A stretch of 64,000 nucleotides of DNA from Methylosinus sp. Ce-a6 (GCF_009811655.1 NZ_BGJX01000002.1:62001-126000), one strand, 5' to 3'. Positions 53,958 through 63,315 are shown, counted from the first letter of the stretch. Numbers and translations: made by a program. The notes: generated by a model not told the origin, from the letters alone.

Positions 53958-55310
53958 ATGACCTTTTTGAACAATATTGTCGCCGCTCTGCGCGCCTATG
54001 CGCTGACGCTCGTCGACGCTATCGTCGCCTTCTTCTCCTTGCTGGCCGTGACGCTCCGCGCGCTCGTCACCGGCGAGGGAACGCTGAAGGAGCGAGCGCT
54101 CGGCGCGCTCACCCTGCCGAGCTCGCAGATCAAGGCTTTCGCCGTGCTGCGCGCCGCGCTGCCCAATTTCGTCATCTCCAAGCAGCTCATCACCAGCTAT
54201 GAGAACAGCGGCACGGCGGTTGTCACGCGCGCCTCGGATGTGATCGAGGTGCTCGACCGCGAAGCGGATTTCGCCGTCGTCTACGAGCCCAAGATGCGCG
54301 CCATCACCGGCGGCGCCAATTTCTTCCTCGGCATGCAGAACACCGCGCAATATCAGCACGACACCTCGCTGATGAAGCTCGCCATGCGCCGCGACGACGT
54401 CGAGACCTTGGTGACGCCGCTCGCACGCGCCCGCGCCGAGGCCTACGCCTCCGCCTTTCCGACGCGCATCGACGTGCCGCAGGATTTGACGCTGCGCGTT
54501 CCCGCCGCGATCGTCTCCGACTATTTCGGCGTCTCCGCTCAGGCCGAGACGGACGCGATCCAATGGGCGACGATCCTTTTCTGGTGGCTGTTCGTCGATC
54601 TCAAAGGCGATCCGGCGATCGAGACCAAGGCGCTGATGGCCGCAGCCGAGCTGCGCAAGGCGATCGACGCGGCCATCGCCGCGCGCAAGGCGAGCGGCGA
54701 GACGAAGGACGATGTGCTCGGCCGCGCGCTGGAGCTGCAGAAGGGCGCGCCGGAGTTCGACGATCTCGCCATTCGCAACAATCTCATCGGCCTCGTCATC
54801 GGCGCGATCCCGACCATTTCCAAAGCCTCGGTGCAGGCGCTCGACCAATTGCTCGACCGGCCCGAAGCGCTCGCCGGCGCCCATGCCGCGGCGACGGCCG
54901 GCGACGCGGCGCTGCTCGGCGCCTATCTGTTCGAGGCGCTGCGCTTCAACCCGGTCAATCCGGTCATCTATCGCCGCGCCAACCGCACGACGACGATCGC
55001 CGCCAACACGCTCCGCGCCCGCAAGATTCCCGAGGGCGCCATGGTGCTCGCCGCCAATCTCTCGGCCATGTTCGATCCGTTCCAGATCGAGAAGCCGAAC
55101 GAGTTCCGCGTCGATCGCCCCTGGGGCGATTACATTCTCTGGGGCTATGGCCTGCACACCTGCTTCGGCGCCTATATCAATCGCGCGGTGATCCCGGCCA
55201 TTCTGCGGCCCGTGCTGGCGCGGCCGAACCTGCGCCGCGCTTCCGGCGCGGCCGGCCAGATCGACGGCGCGACGCCCTTCCCACAGCATTTCGTGGTAGA
55301 GAGCGACTGA
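53958..55310 (+). CDS. Membrane-anchored cytochrome P450, peroxygenase-like
   Basis: 450 residues from the ATG at 53958 (GGAAG upstream); a GTG at 53847 is less likely. A possible membrane helix lies at about 8-35 (YALTLVDAIVAFFSLLAVTL). The ExxR motif is EALRF (about 325). The heme Cys loop is LWGYGLHTCFGAYINRAVIP. The I-helix segment GLVIGAIPTISKAS lacks the acidic residue of the acid-Thr pair, having Pro there. That, and the absence of a ferredoxin or reductase gene nearby, suggests peroxide-driven chemistry. It follows the DyP gene by 131 bases. Confidence 0.85.
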   Translation: MTFLNNIVAALRAYALTLVDAIVAFFSLLAVTLRALVTGEGTLKERALGALTLPSSQIKAFAVLRAALPNFVISKQLITSYENSGTAVVTRASDVIEVLDREADFAVVYEPKMRAITGGANFFLGMQNTAQYQHDTSLMKLAMRRDDVETLVTPLARARAEAYASAFPTRIDVPQDLTLRVPAAIVSDYFGVSAQAETDAIQWATILFWWLFVDLKGDPAIETKALMAAAELRKAIDAAIAARKASGETKDDVLGRALELQKGAPEFDDLAIRNNLIGLVIGAIPTISKASVQALDQLLDRPEALAGAHAAATAGDAALLGAYLFEALRFNPVNPVIYRRANRTTTIAANTLRARKIPEGAMVLAANLSAMFDPFQIEKPNEFRVDRPWGDYILWGYGLHTCFGAYINRAVIPAILRPVLARPNLRRASGAAGQIDGATPFPQHFVVESD

Positions 55311-55423
55311 CGGGGTCTCCCGCGCGGATTGTTTTCGCGTGGCGCCCGGCCGTTCCTTCTCCCCGCGAGCGAGGAGAGGGAATGGATTGAAGGCCCCGCG
55401 ACCTCGAGCCGAAGGGAAACCAA

Positions 55424-55672
55424 GTGTCCGACGCCAATTCCGATATAGACGCGCTGCCCTTCGAAAAAGCGATTCAGGAGCTCGAGGAGATCGTCGGCAA
55501 GCTCGAGAAAGCGAGCGTCTCGCTCGACGATTCGGTGAGGCTCTATGAACGCGGCGAGGCGCTGAAGAAGCGCTGCGACGCGCTGCTGCGCGAGGCCGAG
55601 GCGCGCATCGAGAAGATCACGCTCGGCGCCGACGGCGCGCCCAAGGGAACCCAGCCGCTCGACGTCGAATAG
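55424..55672 (+). CDS. xseB: Exodeoxyribonuclease VII small subunit
   Basis: 82 residues from a GTG at 55424 (AAGGGAAA upstream). The family core is LPFEKAIQELEEIVGKLEKA followed by SLDDSVRLYERGEALKKRCD. It binds the XseA nuclease. Two hairpins with GAGCCT...AGGCTC stems follow, the second with a T-run. Confidence 0.94.
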   Translation: MSDANSDIDALPFEKAIQELEEIVGKLEKASVSLDDSVRLYERGEALKKRCDALLREAEARIEKITLGADGAPKGTQPLDVE

Positions 55673-55739
55673 GGCTCGGCTTTGCCACACGCGCAGGATG
55701 CGAGCCTGAAGGCTCACGGTCCGACGCGCGCCCTGGACC

Positions 55740-55761
55740 GCGAGCCTTCAGGCTCGCTTTT
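55740..55761 (+). terminator. Terminator after xseB
   Basis: Stem GCGAGCC / GGCTCGC with a TTCA loop and TTTT, preceded by a related GAGCCTGAAGGCTC palindrome at about 55702. It separates xseB from the convergent efflux operon. Confidence 0.75.
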
Positions 55762-55771
55762 CGCGCGACCT

Positions 55772-57049
55772 TCACTTGCGGATCGTCACCTTGCGGCCGT
55801 CGCGAATATCGACGGGGGGATCGAGCGCGATCGTCTCGTCGCCCTTCAATCCCTGATCGACGTCGACGGTCGTGCCGAGATCGCGGGCGATGCCGATCTT
55901 CGCGACCCGCACGACATCGTCCTTCTCGATGACGACGACGCGCGGCCCATCGGCGCCGAACAGGATCGACGGCGCCGGAATATTGACCAGCGGCCGCGGG
56001 CGCGGAATGTCGAGCACCACGCGCACGAACATTCCCGGCCTGAGCTCCCCTGTCGGATTGGGCACATCGACCTCGGTCAGCAGCGTGCGCGAGGCGGCGG
56101 CGAGCGACGAGGCGTTGCGCGCGACCTTGCCGGTGAAGCTCTTGCCCGCCAGCTCCGGCGGCAGCACCTTGGCCTCGAGCCCATCGGTCAGCCCCACTGC
56201 CTCGGATTGCGGCACGGACACCTGCACGCGCAGAATGTCGTCGCGCGCCATGGTGAAGAGCGGCGTCCCGCTATTGGCGTCGGCGGTGACGAGATCGCCG
56301 ATTTCCGTGTCGCGCGCCGTCACCACGCCTTTGAACGGCGCCTTCACATCTTTGAACTCGACGAGCTGCTTCAGCCGATTCACATTGGCCTGCGCCGCGG
56401 CGATATTGGCCTGAGCCACCTCGACGCCCGCCTGCGCGGCGGCGAGATTGGCCGTCTGCGTCTCCACATTGGCGGCGTTGATGTCATTGCTCTGCTTGCT
56501 CTCGTAATTGTTTTTGACGAGCTGCGAGCTGCGGCCGAAGGTGAGCTTGGCGAGGTTGAGATTGGCCTTGGTCTGGTCCACCTGCGCCTTGGCCTGCTGG
56601 AGCTGCGCCTTGTAGAGCTCGAGCTGCGCCTGCGCCTGCGCATATTGCTGATCGAGATCGGGCGCGGCGACGCGCACGAGCAGATCGCCCGCCTTCAGCT
56701 TCGTTCCGATGTCGGCGCGGCGCTCGGCGATATAGCCCGTCGCGCGGGCGTAGACGCGCGCCTGCTCCCAGGCGAGCGTCTGGCCGGGCAGCTCCACATG
56801 AATGGGTCCGGCGACCTTCGTCACTCTGGTCGCGCGCAGGCTCAGCGGCGCATTGGCCTGCTCCTGCTGGAAGACCACGGCCTCGCGCTCGCGCGCGGCA
56901 TGGCGGAATATGCCGATGAAGAGCACGAGAAGGAGCAGAGCGAGAAGGATGAGGAAGGGCAGCTTGCGTAGGCGCGGCGGCGGCGCCTCGCGCACGCCGA
57001 CGCCGGTGGAAGCGAGCTGCCGTCCATGCGGCTGCGACATCTCGGTCAT
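55772..57049 (-). CDS. RND efflux periplasmic adaptor (membrane fusion protein)
   Basis: 425 residues from the ATG at 57049, overlapping the RND pump stop (ATGA). A membrane anchor (LPFLILLALLLLVLFIGIF, about 30-48) is followed by a lipoyl domain, a long alpha hairpin (LYKAQLQQAKAQVDQTKANL and AAAQAGVEVAQANIAAAQAN) and beta-barrel parts (VKAPFKGVVTARDTEIGDL). It links the inner-membrane pump to an outer-membrane channel; no TolC-type gene is adjacent. Confidence 0.93.
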   Translation of the reverse strand: MTEMSQPHGRQLASTGVGVREAPPPRLRKLPFLILLALLLLVLFIGIFRHAAREREAVVFQQEQANAPLSLRATRVTKVAGPIHVELPGQTLAWEQARVYARATGYIAERRADIGTKLKAGDLLVRVAAPDLDQQYAQAQAQLELYKAQLQQAKAQVDQTKANLNLAKLTFGRSSQLVKNNYESKQSNDINAANVETQTANLAAAQAGVEVAQANIAAAQANVNRLKQLVEFKDVKAPFKGVVTARDTEIGDLVTADANSGTPLFTMARDDILRVQVSVPQSEAVGLTDGLEAKVLPPELAGKSFTGKVARNASSLAAASRTLLTEVDVPNPTGELRPGMFVRVVLDIPRPRPLVNIPAPSILFGADGPRVVVIEKDDVVRVAKIGIARDLGTTVDVDQGLKGDETIALDPPVDIRDGRKVTIRK

Positions 57050-60000
57050 AGATAATCCCTCGAGGGCTGCACGTCCGCGCGCCGCAAAATCGAATAGAGG
57101 AAGGGCACGAAGAGCAAAGTCGAACATGTGCCGAAGGCGACGCCGCCCATCACCGCGCGCGCGAGCGCCGCGTTCTGCTCGGCGCCTTCGCCGATTGACA
57201 GCGCCATGGGCAAAAGGCCGACGAACATCGCCGCCGCCGTCATGATGACCGGCCGAATGCGGGTCATCCCGGCCTCGATCGCCGCCTCATGCGCCGAGAC
57301 GCCCGTCGCCTCGCGATGCTCGCGCGCGAAGGTGACGAGCAGGATGGAATTGGCGGAGGCGACGCCGACCGACATGATGGCGCCCATCAATGACGGAATG
57401 GAGAAGGTCGTGCCGGTGACGAACAGCGCGAAGACGATGCCGCAGAAGGCGATCGGCAGAGCGAGAATGACGACGAAAGGATCGCCCCAGCTCTGGAAGT
57501 TCACCACCATCAGCAGATAGACGAACACCATCGAGGCGACGAGGCCGAGGCCGATGCGCGCGAAGGCCTGGTTCTTGCTCTCGATCTGGCCGCGCAGGAC
57601 GATATAGTTGCCGGGTTTCAGCTCCGGCTCGATCTCGGCGATCGCCTTGCGCAAATCCTTCTCGACGCCGCCGAGATCGCGGTCCTGTATATTGGCGTAG
57701 ACGTCATAGGTCGGCTGCGTGTTGGAATGGGTGGCGACGGTCTGCTCCGCGCCGCGCGTCCAACGCGCGACATTGGTCAAAAGATCGACCTGCGCGGATC
57801 CGGCGCCGGTCAGATCGGACACGGGCGTGTTGGCGAAGGCGTCGAGCGAAGCGATGCGATATTCCGGCGTCTGCACCGCCACTTGATAAGGAATGCCCGT
57901 CGTCGGGTCCGACCAGAAGTTCGGCGTCACCTGGAAGGACGAGCTCAACGAGACGTTCACATTGGTGGCGACCTGCTGGACGCTGACGCCGAGCTGCTGC
58001 CCTTTCCACCGATCGATGTCGACGCGGAAATCCGGCGCGTCGAGAATTTGATGAATATGCGCGTCGACGACGCCGCGCACGCGGCTGACCCGCTCGAGCA
58101 GCTTGCGCACGATGAGCTTGTTGCCCGCCGCGTCGCGACCCACGACGCGCACGGCGATCGGCGCCGGCAGGCCGAAGTTCAATATCTGCGTGACGATGTC
58201 CGCCGGCTGGAAATAGAAGATCGAATCGGGAAAGCGCTGCGGCAGGAGCTCGCGCAGCCGCCGCATATAGACGGCGGTGGGCGCATGGCCATGGGCGAGC
58301 GAGATCATGATCTGCCCGTCGCCATAGGCGACCGTGGTGCCGTCCGAGAAGGCGTGATTATAGGTGATCTGCGGCAGGCCGATATTGTCGATGACGAGGG
58401 CGAGATCGCGTTCCGGGATCACCTCGCGGATCACATCCTCGACCTTCTGGAAGAGGCGCTCGGCCTCCTCTATGCGAAGGCCCGAGCGGCCGCGCACATG
58501 CAGCGTCATCTGGCCCGAATCGATCTGCGGATAATAATCCTCGCCGACCGAGACGAACAAAAAGGCGCCGAAGGCGAGGACGCCGGCGACGAAAGCGAGC
58601 GTGCGGGCCCGATATCGCAACACGGCGGCGAGCAGCAGCGCATATTGGCCGCGCATTCGCTCGAAACCATGCTCGAAACCGAGCTGGACGCGCGTCAGCG
58701 CGCCGGAAAATCCGGAGAGCCGCGCGTCGCTCTCGCGCTCTTGCGCCGCATGATGCTCATGCGCGAGCAGCTGGTCCATCAATATGGGCACGAGCGTTCG
58801 CGACAGGAAATAAGAGGCGAGCATGGCGAAGACGACGGCGAGCGCCTGCGGCACGAAGAGATAGCGCGCGGCGTCGGTCAGGAAGATCACCGAGACGAAG
58901 GCCGCGCAAATGGCGAGCGTGGAGATGAACGCCGGCTTGGCGATGCCGGCCGCGCCCTCCGCCACCGCATGGCGAAACTCCTTGCCTTCCTCGAACAGGC
59001 GATAGGTGTTCTCGATCGCCACAGTCGCGTCGTCGACCAATATGCCGACCGCGAGCGCGAGGCCGCCGAGCGTCATGATGTTGATCGTATGGCCGAGCGC
59101 GCTGAGCACGGCGAGCGAGGTCAGGATCGACAGCGGAATGGAGATGACGACGATCAGCGTCGAGCGCCACGAGCCGAGGAACAAGAGGATCATCAGCGCG
59201 GTGAGGCCGGCGGCGATGACGCCCTCGTGCAGCACGTCCGAGATCGCATTGGAGACGAAGACCGACTGGTCGAACAATTCGGCGATCTGCGTGTCCTTCG
59301 GAATCGCCTCGCGCAGCTTGGCGATGCCGGCCTTCACATTCTCGACGACATTGAGCGTCGAGGCGTTGCCGTTCTTCAATATCGTCAGCAGCACCGAGCG
59401 CGCGCCGTCGACGCGCACGATGTTCTGCTGCGGCGGGCTGCCGTCCCTCACTTGCGCGACGTCGCGAACGAGCAGCGGCGCGCCGCCGGCGACGCGGATC
59501 GGAATATTGTTGAGCGTCATCAGCGCGTCGGGCGTCGAATTGAGGCGCACGACATATTGCAGATCGCCGAATTTCACCAGGCCCGAAGGAACCACCAGAT
59601 TGCCGGCGGTGACGGCGTTGACGACGTCGAGCGGCGTGAGGCCGCGCGCCTGCAACGTCGCCGTGTCGAGATCGACCATGATCTGGCGCTGCTTGCCGCC
59701 CCAGGGCGTCGGCAGAGTGACGCCCGGCGTCGTCGTCAGCTGCTGGCGCACGCGATAGAGGCCCATGTCGTAGAGCTGCTGCTCATTGAGGCTCTTGCTG
59801 GAGAGCGCGAGCTGAATGACCGGCACTTGCGAGGCCGAATAGCGCACCACCGTCGGCGGATTGATGCCGGGCGGCATCAGCGCGCGGATGGAGTTCATCG
59901 CCGAGACGACCTGCGCTATGGCGAGCTCTATGTTCACATCCGGCTGGAAATAGATCTTGATGACCGCGACGCCTTGCAGCGTCTGGCTCTCCATATTGCG

Positions 60001-60234
60001 AATGCCGTTGACATTGTTCGATGTGGAGAGCTCGGCGTAGGTGGTGACGCGACTCTCCATCTCCGCGGTGGAGAGGCCCGTATAGGTCCAGATGACCGTC
60101 ACGACCGGAATATCGACGTTGGGAAACACGTCCTTGGGCGTCGACACGATCGCCGCGCCGCCGAGGAAGGTCGTCAGAATGGCCAGAACGTAGAACGTCA
60201 GCCGAAACTTGAGCGCATATTTGACGAGTTCCAT
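57046..60234 (-). CDS. RND efflux pump, AcrB/HAE1-like permease
   Basis: 1062 residues. Twelve membrane helices in two halves, with the first near 10-30 (FYVLAILTTFLGGAAIVSTP). The proton-relay region in TM4 appears in LALAVGILVDDATVAIENTY (two adjacent Asp). Periplasmic loops contain GGKQRQIMVDLDTATLQARG. It exports drugs, solvents or metabolites by proton antiport. First gene of the efflux operon, behind a MarR repressor 77 bases upstream. Substrate not predictable. Confidence 0.95.
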   Translation of the reverse strand: MELVKYALKFRLTFYVLAILTTFLGGAAIVSTPKDVFPNVDIPVVTVIWTYTGLSTAEMESRVTTYAELSTSNNVNGIRNMESQTLQGVAVIKIYFQPDVNIELAIAQVVSAMNSIRALMPPGINPPTVVRYSASQVPVIQLALSSKSLNEQQLYDMGLYRVRQQLTTTPGVTLPTPWGGKQRQIMVDLDTATLQARGLTPLDVVNAVTAGNLVVPSGLVKFGDLQYVVRLNSTPDALMTLNNIPIRVAGGAPLLVRDVAQVRDGSPPQQNIVRVDGARSVLLTILKNGNASTLNVVENVKAGIAKLREAIPKDTQIAELFDQSVFVSNAISDVLHEGVIAAGLTALMILLFLGSWRSTLIVVISIPLSILTSLAVLSALGHTINIMTLGGLALAVGILVDDATVAIENTYRLFEEGKEFRHAVAEGAAGIAKPAFISTLAICAAFVSVIFLTDAARYLFVPQALAVVFAMLASYFLSRTLVPILMDQLLAHEHHAAQERESDARLSGFSGALTRVQLGFEHGFERMRGQYALLLAAVLRYRARTLAFVAGVLAFGAFLFVSVGEDYYPQIDSGQMTLHVRGRSGLRIEEAERLFQKVEDVIREVIPERDLALVIDNIGLPQITYNHAFSDGTTVAYGDGQIMISLAHGHAPTAVYMRRLRELLPQRFPDSIFYFQPADIVTQILNFGLPAPIAVRVVGRDAAGNKLIVRKLLERVSRVRGVVDAHIHQILDAPDFRVDIDRWKGQQLGVSVQQVATNVNVSLSSSFQVTPNFWSDPTTGIPYQVAVQTPEYRIASLDAFANTPVSDLTGAGSAQVDLLTNVARWTRGAEQTVATHSNTQPTYDVYANIQDRDLGGVEKDLRKAIAEIEPELKPGNYIVLRGQIESKNQAFARIGLGLVASMVFVYLLMVVNFQSWGDPFVVILALPIAFCGIVFALFVTGTTFSIPSLMGAIMSVGVASANSILLVTFAREHREATGVSAHEAAIEAGMTRIRPVIMTAAAMFVGLLPMALSIGEGAEQNAALARAVMGGVAFGTCSTLLFVPFLYSILRRADVQPSRDYL

Positions 60235-60311
60235 GGACGTCTTCCACTTTCACTCCGATGCGGGCGCCGTTGTCCGCATCGCTCTCGCCTCGTCCGCAAT
60301 CGGATCGCCGC

Positions 60312-60788
60312 TCAGCCGCTCGCGCTCCTCGCCTTCGGCTTCTTCACGGAACAGCTCATTTTCTCGATGAGATTGGCGCGCGCCGTCTCCAGCACGCGCA
60401 TCAAGGTCGCCCGGTCCTCCTCGCTGACGCCGGCCAGCGCCTCCTGGCGCGTCGCTTCGGAGATCGGGGCGATCGCCTCGACCACCGGCCAGGCCGCTTC
60501 GGTCAGAAACAGCAGCCAGACGCGCCAGTCGGTCTCATGCGGCCGTCGCTCGACGAGGCCCAGCGCCTGCAACCGGTCGATGGTGCGGCCGAGCGTGATC
60601 GGCTCCAGATCGAGCATATCGGCGAGCACGCACTGGCTGACGCCCTCATTGCGCGCCAGATAGGCCAGGGCCTGGGTCTGCGCTCGCGTCAGGCCCAATT
60701 CGCGGGCGTTCTGCTCGAAGCGCTTGCGCATGAGCCGCGCCGCGTCATGCAGCAGAAAGCAGAAAGTCGTCGGCGGCGGCGAGGACAT
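60312..60788 (-). CDS. MarR-family regulator of the RND operon
   Basis: 158 residues. Winged-helix core: LGLTRAQTQALAYLARNEGV, QCVLADMLDLEPITLGRTID (recognition helix), and the wing LGLVERRPHETDWRVWLLFL. Same strand and immediately upstream of the pump, so likely an autoregulated local repressor responding to an aromatic or drug ligand. Confidence 0.92.
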   Translation of the reverse strand: MSSPPPTTFCFLLHDAARLMRKRFEQNARELGLTRAQTQALAYLARNEGVSQCVLADMLDLEPITLGRTIDRLQALGLVERRPHETDWRVWLLFLTEAAWPVVEAIAPISEATRQEALAGVSEEDRATLMRVLETARANLIEKMSCSVKKPKARSASG

Positions 60789-60809
60789 TAGGCGCGCTTT
60801 CTATAGCAT

Positions 60810-60824
60810 GGCTTTCGATAAGCC
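60810..60824. promoter_or_regulatory. Candidate MarR operator
   Basis: GGCTT-TCGAT-AAGCC, inside a weaker longer palindrome (TAGCATGGCTT...AAGCCTGCTTA) in the AT-rich leader 22 bases upstream of the marR ATG. Confidence 0.5.
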
Positions 60825-61011
60825 TGCTTACTAAATAGCATCGCCGCGCCGAATTCAAGCCTCGCCCGAGCCGGCGGCCCGCCGAACGGCCGGTTCGGCC
60901 CTATTTAGGATGAACGCACGAGTCGATTGGCGGGGAGCCCCCGCGCCTAGAATTGGGATTACGGCAATTCGGCGCCGTCCGAATGCGCGTCCAAAGCGAG
61001 GAGAACCGAGG

Positions 61012-61257
61012 ATGAGGCTGCTATTGGCTTGCGCACTCTTGCTGGTCGGCGCGGCGGTCGCCGAAGCCGCGACGCGCGGAACGGCCCGCCAGCGCTCGGC
61101 CTGCACGGACGACGCCTATAAATTCTGCGAGCGCTATGTGCCCGACGCCGCCGCCGTGGAGAGCTGCCTGAAATCCAACATGGGCGGGCTCAGCCGCGCC
61201 TGCCGCGCGCAGATCGAGGGCGCCGCGGGCGCCAAGAAGCGCGGCCGCCGCCGCTGA
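61012..61257 (+). CDS. Small secreted Cys-rich protein
   Basis: 81 residues from the ATG at 61012 (GGAGAACCGAGG upstream). A signal peptide (MRLLLACALLLVGAAVAEAA) leads to a mature 60-residue domain with Cys in SACTDDAYKFCERYVPD, VESCLKSNMGGLSRACRAQI and a basic Arg/Lys tail. Similar small proteins are common in Rhizobiales; function unknown. Confidence 0.72.
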   Translation: MRLLLACALLLVGAAVAEAATRGTARQRSACTDDAYKFCERYVPDAAAVESCLKSNMGGLSRACRAQIEGAAGAKKRGRRR

Positions 61258-61269
61258 CGGCCAAGGCCC

Positions 61270-61575
61270 TCAGAGCCGCCGAGCGAAACGGCGGATGTCG
61301 ACGCCGTTCTGAGCGAGCAGATCTCGCAAGGCGGGAGGCACATTCACCACGCGGGTGGCGTTGCCGTCGTATTGGCAGGCGGCGCGCAGGCTGACGTAAT
61401 GGCCATAGATGCGATTGGTCTCCTGATCGCCGATGACCGGGCGCGCCTCGCTCAGAAGATAACCGACTTGATCTTCGCCGTATTGGGCCACGAGCTGGCA
61501 GCCCACTGCGACTTTTTCCGCACAGGCGGGAAAAGAGATCAAGGTCGCGATGGCCGCCGTTGCGAAAATCTTCAT
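61270..61575 (-). CDS. Secreted hypothetical protein
   Basis: 101 residues with a signal peptide (MKIFATAAIATLISFPACAE) and GAGGAAATGA before the ATG. The mature part contains CQLVAQYGEDQVGYLLSEAR and one more Cys (RAACQYDG). Convergent with the Cys-rich gene, 12 bases apart. No family recognised. Confidence 0.65.
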   Translation of the reverse strand: MKIFATAAIATLISFPACAEKVAVGCQLVAQYGEDQVGYLLSEARPVIGDQETNRIYGHYVSLRAACQYDGNATRVVNVPPALRDLLAQNGVDIRRFARRL

Positions 61576-61884
61576 TTCATTTCCTCGACGTTACAAGACG
61601 CGCGCGACGGTGGCCGCGCAGATCGTCGGATCCGACCCTTTCTCTCTTCTGTGAGCTTCTTGGCCGAAATTTGTCTCGTCTCGGCCGCTCGGCGCGATCC
61701 GCGAGACCGCCGCGTCGCTCCGCCGTATCGGTCCGCGGCGCGCGAGGGCGAACGAAAACTCAACTATGTTCAACGGAATGTTTACGCTTAGCGCCAATGT
61801 TCAGGGGCGGATCAGGTGGTTTTCGGGACGCATGGCCCGATCGTAATGTGAAGCCCGTTCGCGGCGGGCGGTTGGAGTTGCGTC
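61576..61884. other. Intergenic stretch without features
   Basis: 309 bases between divergent genes at 61575 and 61885. I see no supported gene, strong palindrome or consensus promoter; it presumably carries the two promoters. Confidence 0.5.
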
Positions 61885-62721
61885 ATGAGTTTGTCGGTTT
61901 CCGGCGATGACCTCCCCTATGCGTCCGGCCCGCTGAGGGCGCGCCCTCTCGGCAGTCTCGCCGCCACGATGATGGGCGTCGCGGCGCTTCTCGTGCTGTC
62001 GGGATCTCTCCTGTTCGTCCGCGCGCCGCAGCAGCAGGCGGCGGCGACCGCCACAGCCGAGCCGCCGGCCGTCGCCGCGCCCGTTCGCGCTCCCGCGCCC
62101 GCCGTCGCCCCGGAACGCGCCGCCGCCTTCGCGCTCGAGGCGCCGGAGCTCGACAAGGAGCCGAAGATCACCCTCGATCCGCCGCTCCCCTCGGGCGGGC
62201 GTCAGGAGACGCACGCCTTCGGCGCGATCGACAATGGCAGGCCCTATCTGCGGCTCGACATTCTGCAGCCTGCCGGCGAGAAGCTCGGCAATTCGGATTT
62301 CTTCCTCGATGTGGCGCGCCACGCCGCCCAGGCCGGCCTCGCGGTTGTCCGCATCGGCCAGCCGACGCCGCTCGTGACCCGCGCCGGCGCCTTCGAGGCC
62401 GCGGAGATCAAGCTGTCGCTACGCGAAGGCGGCGTCGCCGCCGCCGCCACGGGCGAGCGCTCCTGCCTCGCCGTGCGCCTCGTCAACGCCAGCCTGTCGA
62501 TGGAGATGGCGGGCCTCGCCTGCGGAGCCGGAACAAAGCCCATGGACCGCCGCGCCGTCGGATGCCTGCTCGACCGCGTCTATTATCTGCCCTCCGGCGC
62601 GAACAAGGCGCTTCTCCGCTCCTTCCCCAGGATCGACGGGCCGGGCTGCCTCGCCGCCGCTCCCGCGAGCGAAGCGGAGCCCGCCAAGCCGGCGCAGAAA
62701 AAGCGCGCCGCGCGCCATTGA
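61885..62721 (+). CDS. Membrane-anchored hypothetical protein
   Basis: 278 residues. One membrane helix (LAATMMGVAALLVLSGSLLF, about 25-44) precedes an Ala/Pro-rich linker (about 48-80) and a periplasmic domain with IDNGRPYLRLDILQPAGEKL and two Cys pairs (ERSCLAVRL, GLACGAG, AVGCLLDRVYY, GPGCLAAAP). The C-terminal tail is Lys/Arg-rich. No family recognised; an envelope role is likely. Confidence 0.68.
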   Translation: MSLSVSGDDLPYASGPLRARPLGSLAATMMGVAALLVLSGSLLFVRAPQQQAAATATAEPPAVAAPVRAPAPAVAPERAAAFALEAPELDKEPKITLDPPLPSGGRQETHAFGAIDNGRPYLRLDILQPAGEKLGNSDFFLDVARHAAQAGLAVVRIGQPTPLVTRAGAFEAAEIKLSLREGGVAAAATGERSCLAVRLVNASLSMEMAGLACGAGTKPMDRRAVGCLLDRVYYLPSGANKALLRSFPRIDGPGCLAAAPASEAEPAKPAQKKRAARH

Positions 62722-62735
62722 GCGTGATCCCTTAG

Positions 62736-62793
62736 AGCGTTTCCAGCCGAAGTGGACGCCGGTTCGGCGTCGGAAACGCGTTGAAACAAAAGC
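62736..62793 (-). repeat. GCGTTTCC dispersed repeat, copy C
   Basis: 58 bases, inverted relative to copy A and identical at 56 positions. It is followed directly by the hairpin CCTAGAGTCT / AGACTCTAGG (62793-62822), as copy B is preceded by a related hairpin. Confidence 0.9.
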
Positions 62794-62943
62794 CTAGAGT
62801 CTTTCCGTGTTGAGACTCTAGGGGCGGCCCGACGCATTCGCCGGATCGCCTTCAGCTTTCGTGAGGCGCGCCGAGCGAGCGCCGGTATCGCCCGGCGAGA
62901 TGATTGGTTATGATCCGGTCGATATCGGAATCAGGAGATGAGG

Positions 62944-63315
62944 ATGCGTCATTTCGTCAGTTTGTCGGCCGGTTTCGCCTGCCTTCTCGCCCTTGCGACG
63001 GCGGGCGAGGCGCTCGCCAAGCCGCATCGCGCGGCGCATCGTCAGGGCGTCGTAGCGACGCCCATCATCGTGGCGACGGGCCCCATCCCCTATGTGCGCC
63101 AGCCGCTCGTCGTTCCGCGCCGCAGCTGGCTCGACCCCGGCCCGGTCGTGCCGGTCGGCTCCACCAATCGCTATGTGCAGGAAACGACCTATTTCGCCTA
63201 TCAGCCGGTGGAGGACAATCAGCGCAGCTGGCACATGCAGGAGACGCTGCCGAACCGCCGTCGCTTCGAAGTGCTGCCCTATCGCGACGGCATCGCGCCG
63301 ATCTGGTGGCCGTGA
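62944..63315 (+). CDS. Small secreted hypothetical protein
   Basis: 123 residues from the ATG at 62944 (AGGAG 6 bases before); an ATG at 62938 is possible. A signal peptide (MRHFVSLSAGFACLLALATA, then GEALAK) is followed by a Pro-rich mature part without Cys (IPYVRQPLVVPRRSWLDPGP) ending IAPIWWP. No family recognised. Confidence 0.65.
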   Translation: MRHFVSLSAGFACLLALATAGEALAKPHRAAHRQGVVATPIIVATGPIPYVRQPLVVPRRSWLDPGPVVPVGSTNRYVQETTYFAYQPVEDNQRSWHMQETLPNRRRFEVLPYRDGIAPIWWP

